Shown one piece after another: positions 62,534 to 64,000 of a DNA stretch of 64,000 bases. A program made the position numbers and the translations under genes. The stretch covers positions 1,116,001 through 1,180,000 of the forward strand of contig NZ_CP029479.1 of the NCBI RefSeq assembly GCF_003150835.1, in the 5' to 3' direction. The notes beneath the pieces were generated by a model. The model did no database searches. It was not told the origin of the DNA and saw nothing but the letters and a program-made list of their open reading frames with translations. The DNA is from Phenylobacterium parvum. GTDB lineage: Bacteria; Pseudomonadota; Alphaproteobacteria; Caulobacterales; Caulobacteraceae. How positions within the stretch are numbered: position 1 is the first letter of the stretch; the number at the start of each line of letters is the position of its first letter.

Positions 62534-63478
62534 CTAGGCGGGCAGCCGCATTTCAAGGGAATAGGCGACGAAGGTGTCGTAGATGCCGGCGTGCAGGCGG
62601 GCGCACTCCTCCAGCACAGTCGCCACCAGTAGGTCGGAGTCCTCGGGGGTCAGGGTCTCGGCCTCGGCGTAGAGCAGCCGGGCCTTCAGGCGGCCGGCGA
62701 GGCGCTCGGGGCCCGCCGCACCGCCAAGGTCGACATTGCGGCCGACCCCGGAAAGGTGCTCCTCGATGCGCGCTGTCGCAAAACGGAGCGAACGGGGGAA
62801 GTCCTCGTCGAACATCAGGAACTGCCGGATGAGGCGCGGCTGGATGTCGGCGGTGTGCTTGCGCAGGTAGGGCTCCAGCGCGCAGCTCATGCGCAGCAGG
62901 GCGGTCATGGCCGCATGCTCGGTGACCGGCCTTCCGAGGCTTCGGCCAAAGCCGGCCTGCAGGAGGCGTCCGGTCAGCTGGGCCCGCTCGATGAAGACGC
63001 CCAGCTGCAGGAAGCCCCAACCCTCGCCATGGCTCATCGTGGCGTCCGCGGCGCCCTTGAAGAGGTGGAGGTCGGCGATGATGTCGTGCAGGAACTGGGA
63101 GGGGGCGTCGGTGAATTCGCGGCTCGCCTTGGGCCCGGTCACCCGCAGGTAGATCAGGTTCAGGCGCTCCCAGGTCTCGGTGGTCAGCTGGTCGCGGACC
63201 TGGCGGGCGTTCTCCCGGGCCCGGGCCAGGGCGGCGGTCACGGAGTCGCCGTCCTCGCTGTCCATCGTCATGGCCAGGGCCGCATCCCAGGGGGTCAGCT
63301 CTCCCTCCGGTTCGCCGTCCGTGACGGCCGAGATCACCATGCGGGCGACCTGCCCAGAGCTCTCGGTGCGGTCGAGGGTGGCGTTCAGCAGCACGTCCGC
63401 CAACCGGCACATGTGCTCGGCCCGTTCGACGTAGCGGCCGATCCAGTAGAGGCTGTCGGCGACGCGGGCGAGCATCAT
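62534..63478 (-). CDS. Alpha-E domain protein (DUF403)
   Basis: A 314-residue all-helical protein of the alpha-E type, starting [25 protein letters not shown] after the first Met, which is the family hallmark. No membrane or catalytic motif is seen. The gene overlaps the ATP-grasp gene by 4 nt and is 8 nt before the transglutaminase gene. The three families occur together in many bacteria and have been proposed to form a peptide-ligation or protein-modifying unit. The biochemical role is not known. Confidence 0.93.
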   Translation of the reverse strand: MMLARVADSLYWIGRYVERAEHMCRLADVLLNATLDRTESSGQVARMVISAVTDGEPEGELTPWDAALAMTMDSEDGDSVTAALARARENARQVRDQLTTETWERLNLIYLRVTGPKASREFTDAPSQFLHDIIADLHLFKGAADATMSHGEGWGFLQLGVFIERAQLTGRLLQAGFGRSLGRPVTEHAAMTALLRMSCALEPYLRKHTADIQPRLIRQFLMFDEDFPRSLRFATARIEEHLSGVGRNVDLGGAAGPERLAGRLKARLLYAEAETLTPEDSDLLVATVLEECARLHAGIYDTFVAYSLEMRLPA

Positions 63479-64000
63479 GGCGAACCCTCCTGTCCCTCAG
63501 CCTCGCCCAGGACCCAGGTGTCCTTGGACCCTCCGCCCTGGCTGGAATTGACCACCAGCGAGCCCTTGCGCAGGGCCACTCGGGTGAGCGCGCCCGGGGT
63601 CACGCGGATCTTGTCGCCCGACAGGATGAAGGGCCGCAGGTCCACGTGTCGGGGATCGATCGCCCCGTCTATCAGGCACGGAGCGGTCGACAGCTGGATG
63701 GTCGGCTGGGCGATGTAGTTGCCGGGGTCGGCCCGGAGCGCCTCGGCGAAGCTCTCGCGCTCGGCCCGGCTGGCGTGGGGCCCGACCAACATGCCGTAGC
63801 CGCCCGAGGCCCCCACCGCCTTGACGACCAGCTTGTCGAGGTTGGCCAGGACATGGGAAAGCTGGGCGGGTTCGCGGCAGAGATAGGTCTCGATGTTCGG
63901 CAGGATGGCGTCCTCGCCGAGGTAGTAGCTGATGATCTCGGGAACATAGGCGTAGACGGCCTTGTCGTCCGCCACGCCGGTGCCCGGGGCGTTGCAGATC
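63475..64000 (-). CDS. Circularly permuted ATP-grasp protein, 5' end missing
   Basis: The C-terminal 175 or so residues of a circularly permuted ATP-grasp type 2 protein (former DUF404/DUF407). The frame is open to the window edge and reads [18 protein letters not shown] there, a strong family signature. Further motifs are [12 protein letters not shown] and [25 protein letters not shown], then [18 protein letters not shown] at the end. Such enzymes would join an amine to an activated carboxylate using ATP. It overlaps the alpha-E gene by 4 nt. Confidence 0.93.
   Translation of the reverse strand, partial: ICNAPGTGVADDKAVYAYVPEIISYYLGEDAILPNIETYLCREPAQLSHVLANLDKLVVKAVGASGGYGMLVGPHASRAERESFAEALRADPGNYIAQPTIQLSTAPCLIDGAIDPRHVDLRPFILSGDKIRVTPGALTRVALRKGSLVVNSSQGGGSKDTWVLGEAEGQEGSP

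Overview
The window is GC-rich chromosomal DNA from an alphaproteobacterium, most likely Caulobacterales (Caulobacter/Phenylobacterium-like). This rests on the strong G/C bias at third codon positions, the ATP12 assembly factor, the cobA-DUF2849-cysI-DUF934-cysH order, and promoter-like sites resembling the Caulobacter housekeeping form (TTGACGS, 10-14 nt, GCTANAWC). The genus is an inference. No insertion sequence, integrase, prophage, CRISPR array or rRNA gene was found. Genes are packed tightly, often with ATGA or TGATG overlaps.

Left third (1-26141): transcription and translation. The window opens inside rpoB, followed by rpoC, a small zinc-ribbon gene, the str operon (rpsL, rpsG, fusA, tuf) ending at a strong terminator, then the S10-spc-alpha series (rpsJ to rpsS, rplV to rplO, secY, adk, rpsM, rpsK, rpoA, rplQ) ending at a second strong terminator. 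The S10 operon has its own sigma-70-like promoter and a leader of about 245 nt. Hairpins without a full U-tract lie in several gene junctions, including those before rpoC, fusA, rpoA and rplQ. tuf uses a codon set quite unlike its neighbours.

Middle (26142-42200): mixed housekeeping. A secreted nucleotide pyrophosphatase-type phosphodiesterase, an MFS exporter, a lipoprotein HtrA-like protease, rarA, a PseH-like acetyltransferase, two RluA-family pseudouridine synthases flanking the fluoride channel crcB, an ATP12 chaperone, the propionyl-CoA carboxylase genes pccB and pccA separated by a small channel-like gene and msrB, a TauE/SafE permease, an O-acetylhomoserine sulfhydrylase and tRNA-Lys(CTT).

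Right third (42200-64000): a stand-alone Hpt protein and a LysR regulator; a sulfite-reduction operon (cobA, DUF2849, cysI, DUF934, cysH, fpr) in which siroheme precursor synthesis, APS reduction, sulfite reduction and electron supply are encoded together; a 3D-domain secreted protein; a GST, P1-type nuclease, Nudix and folD run; an Mla/LinKLMN-like lipid transport operon with a STAS domain fused to the permease; a minus-strand run of a DsbA-like isomerase, sulfatase, nucleoside hydrolase, ribokinase and 2-oxoglutarate-type oxygenase; and, at the right edge, the transglutaminase / alpha-E / circularly permuted ATP-grasp trio, whose biochemical role is not established. In that trio the transglutaminase ends in eight glutamines coded by a perfect 12-bp duplication. 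The best candidates for undescribed biology are this trio with its poly-Gln tail, the oxygenase tied to nucleoside salvage, and the junction hairpins of the ribosomal operons.
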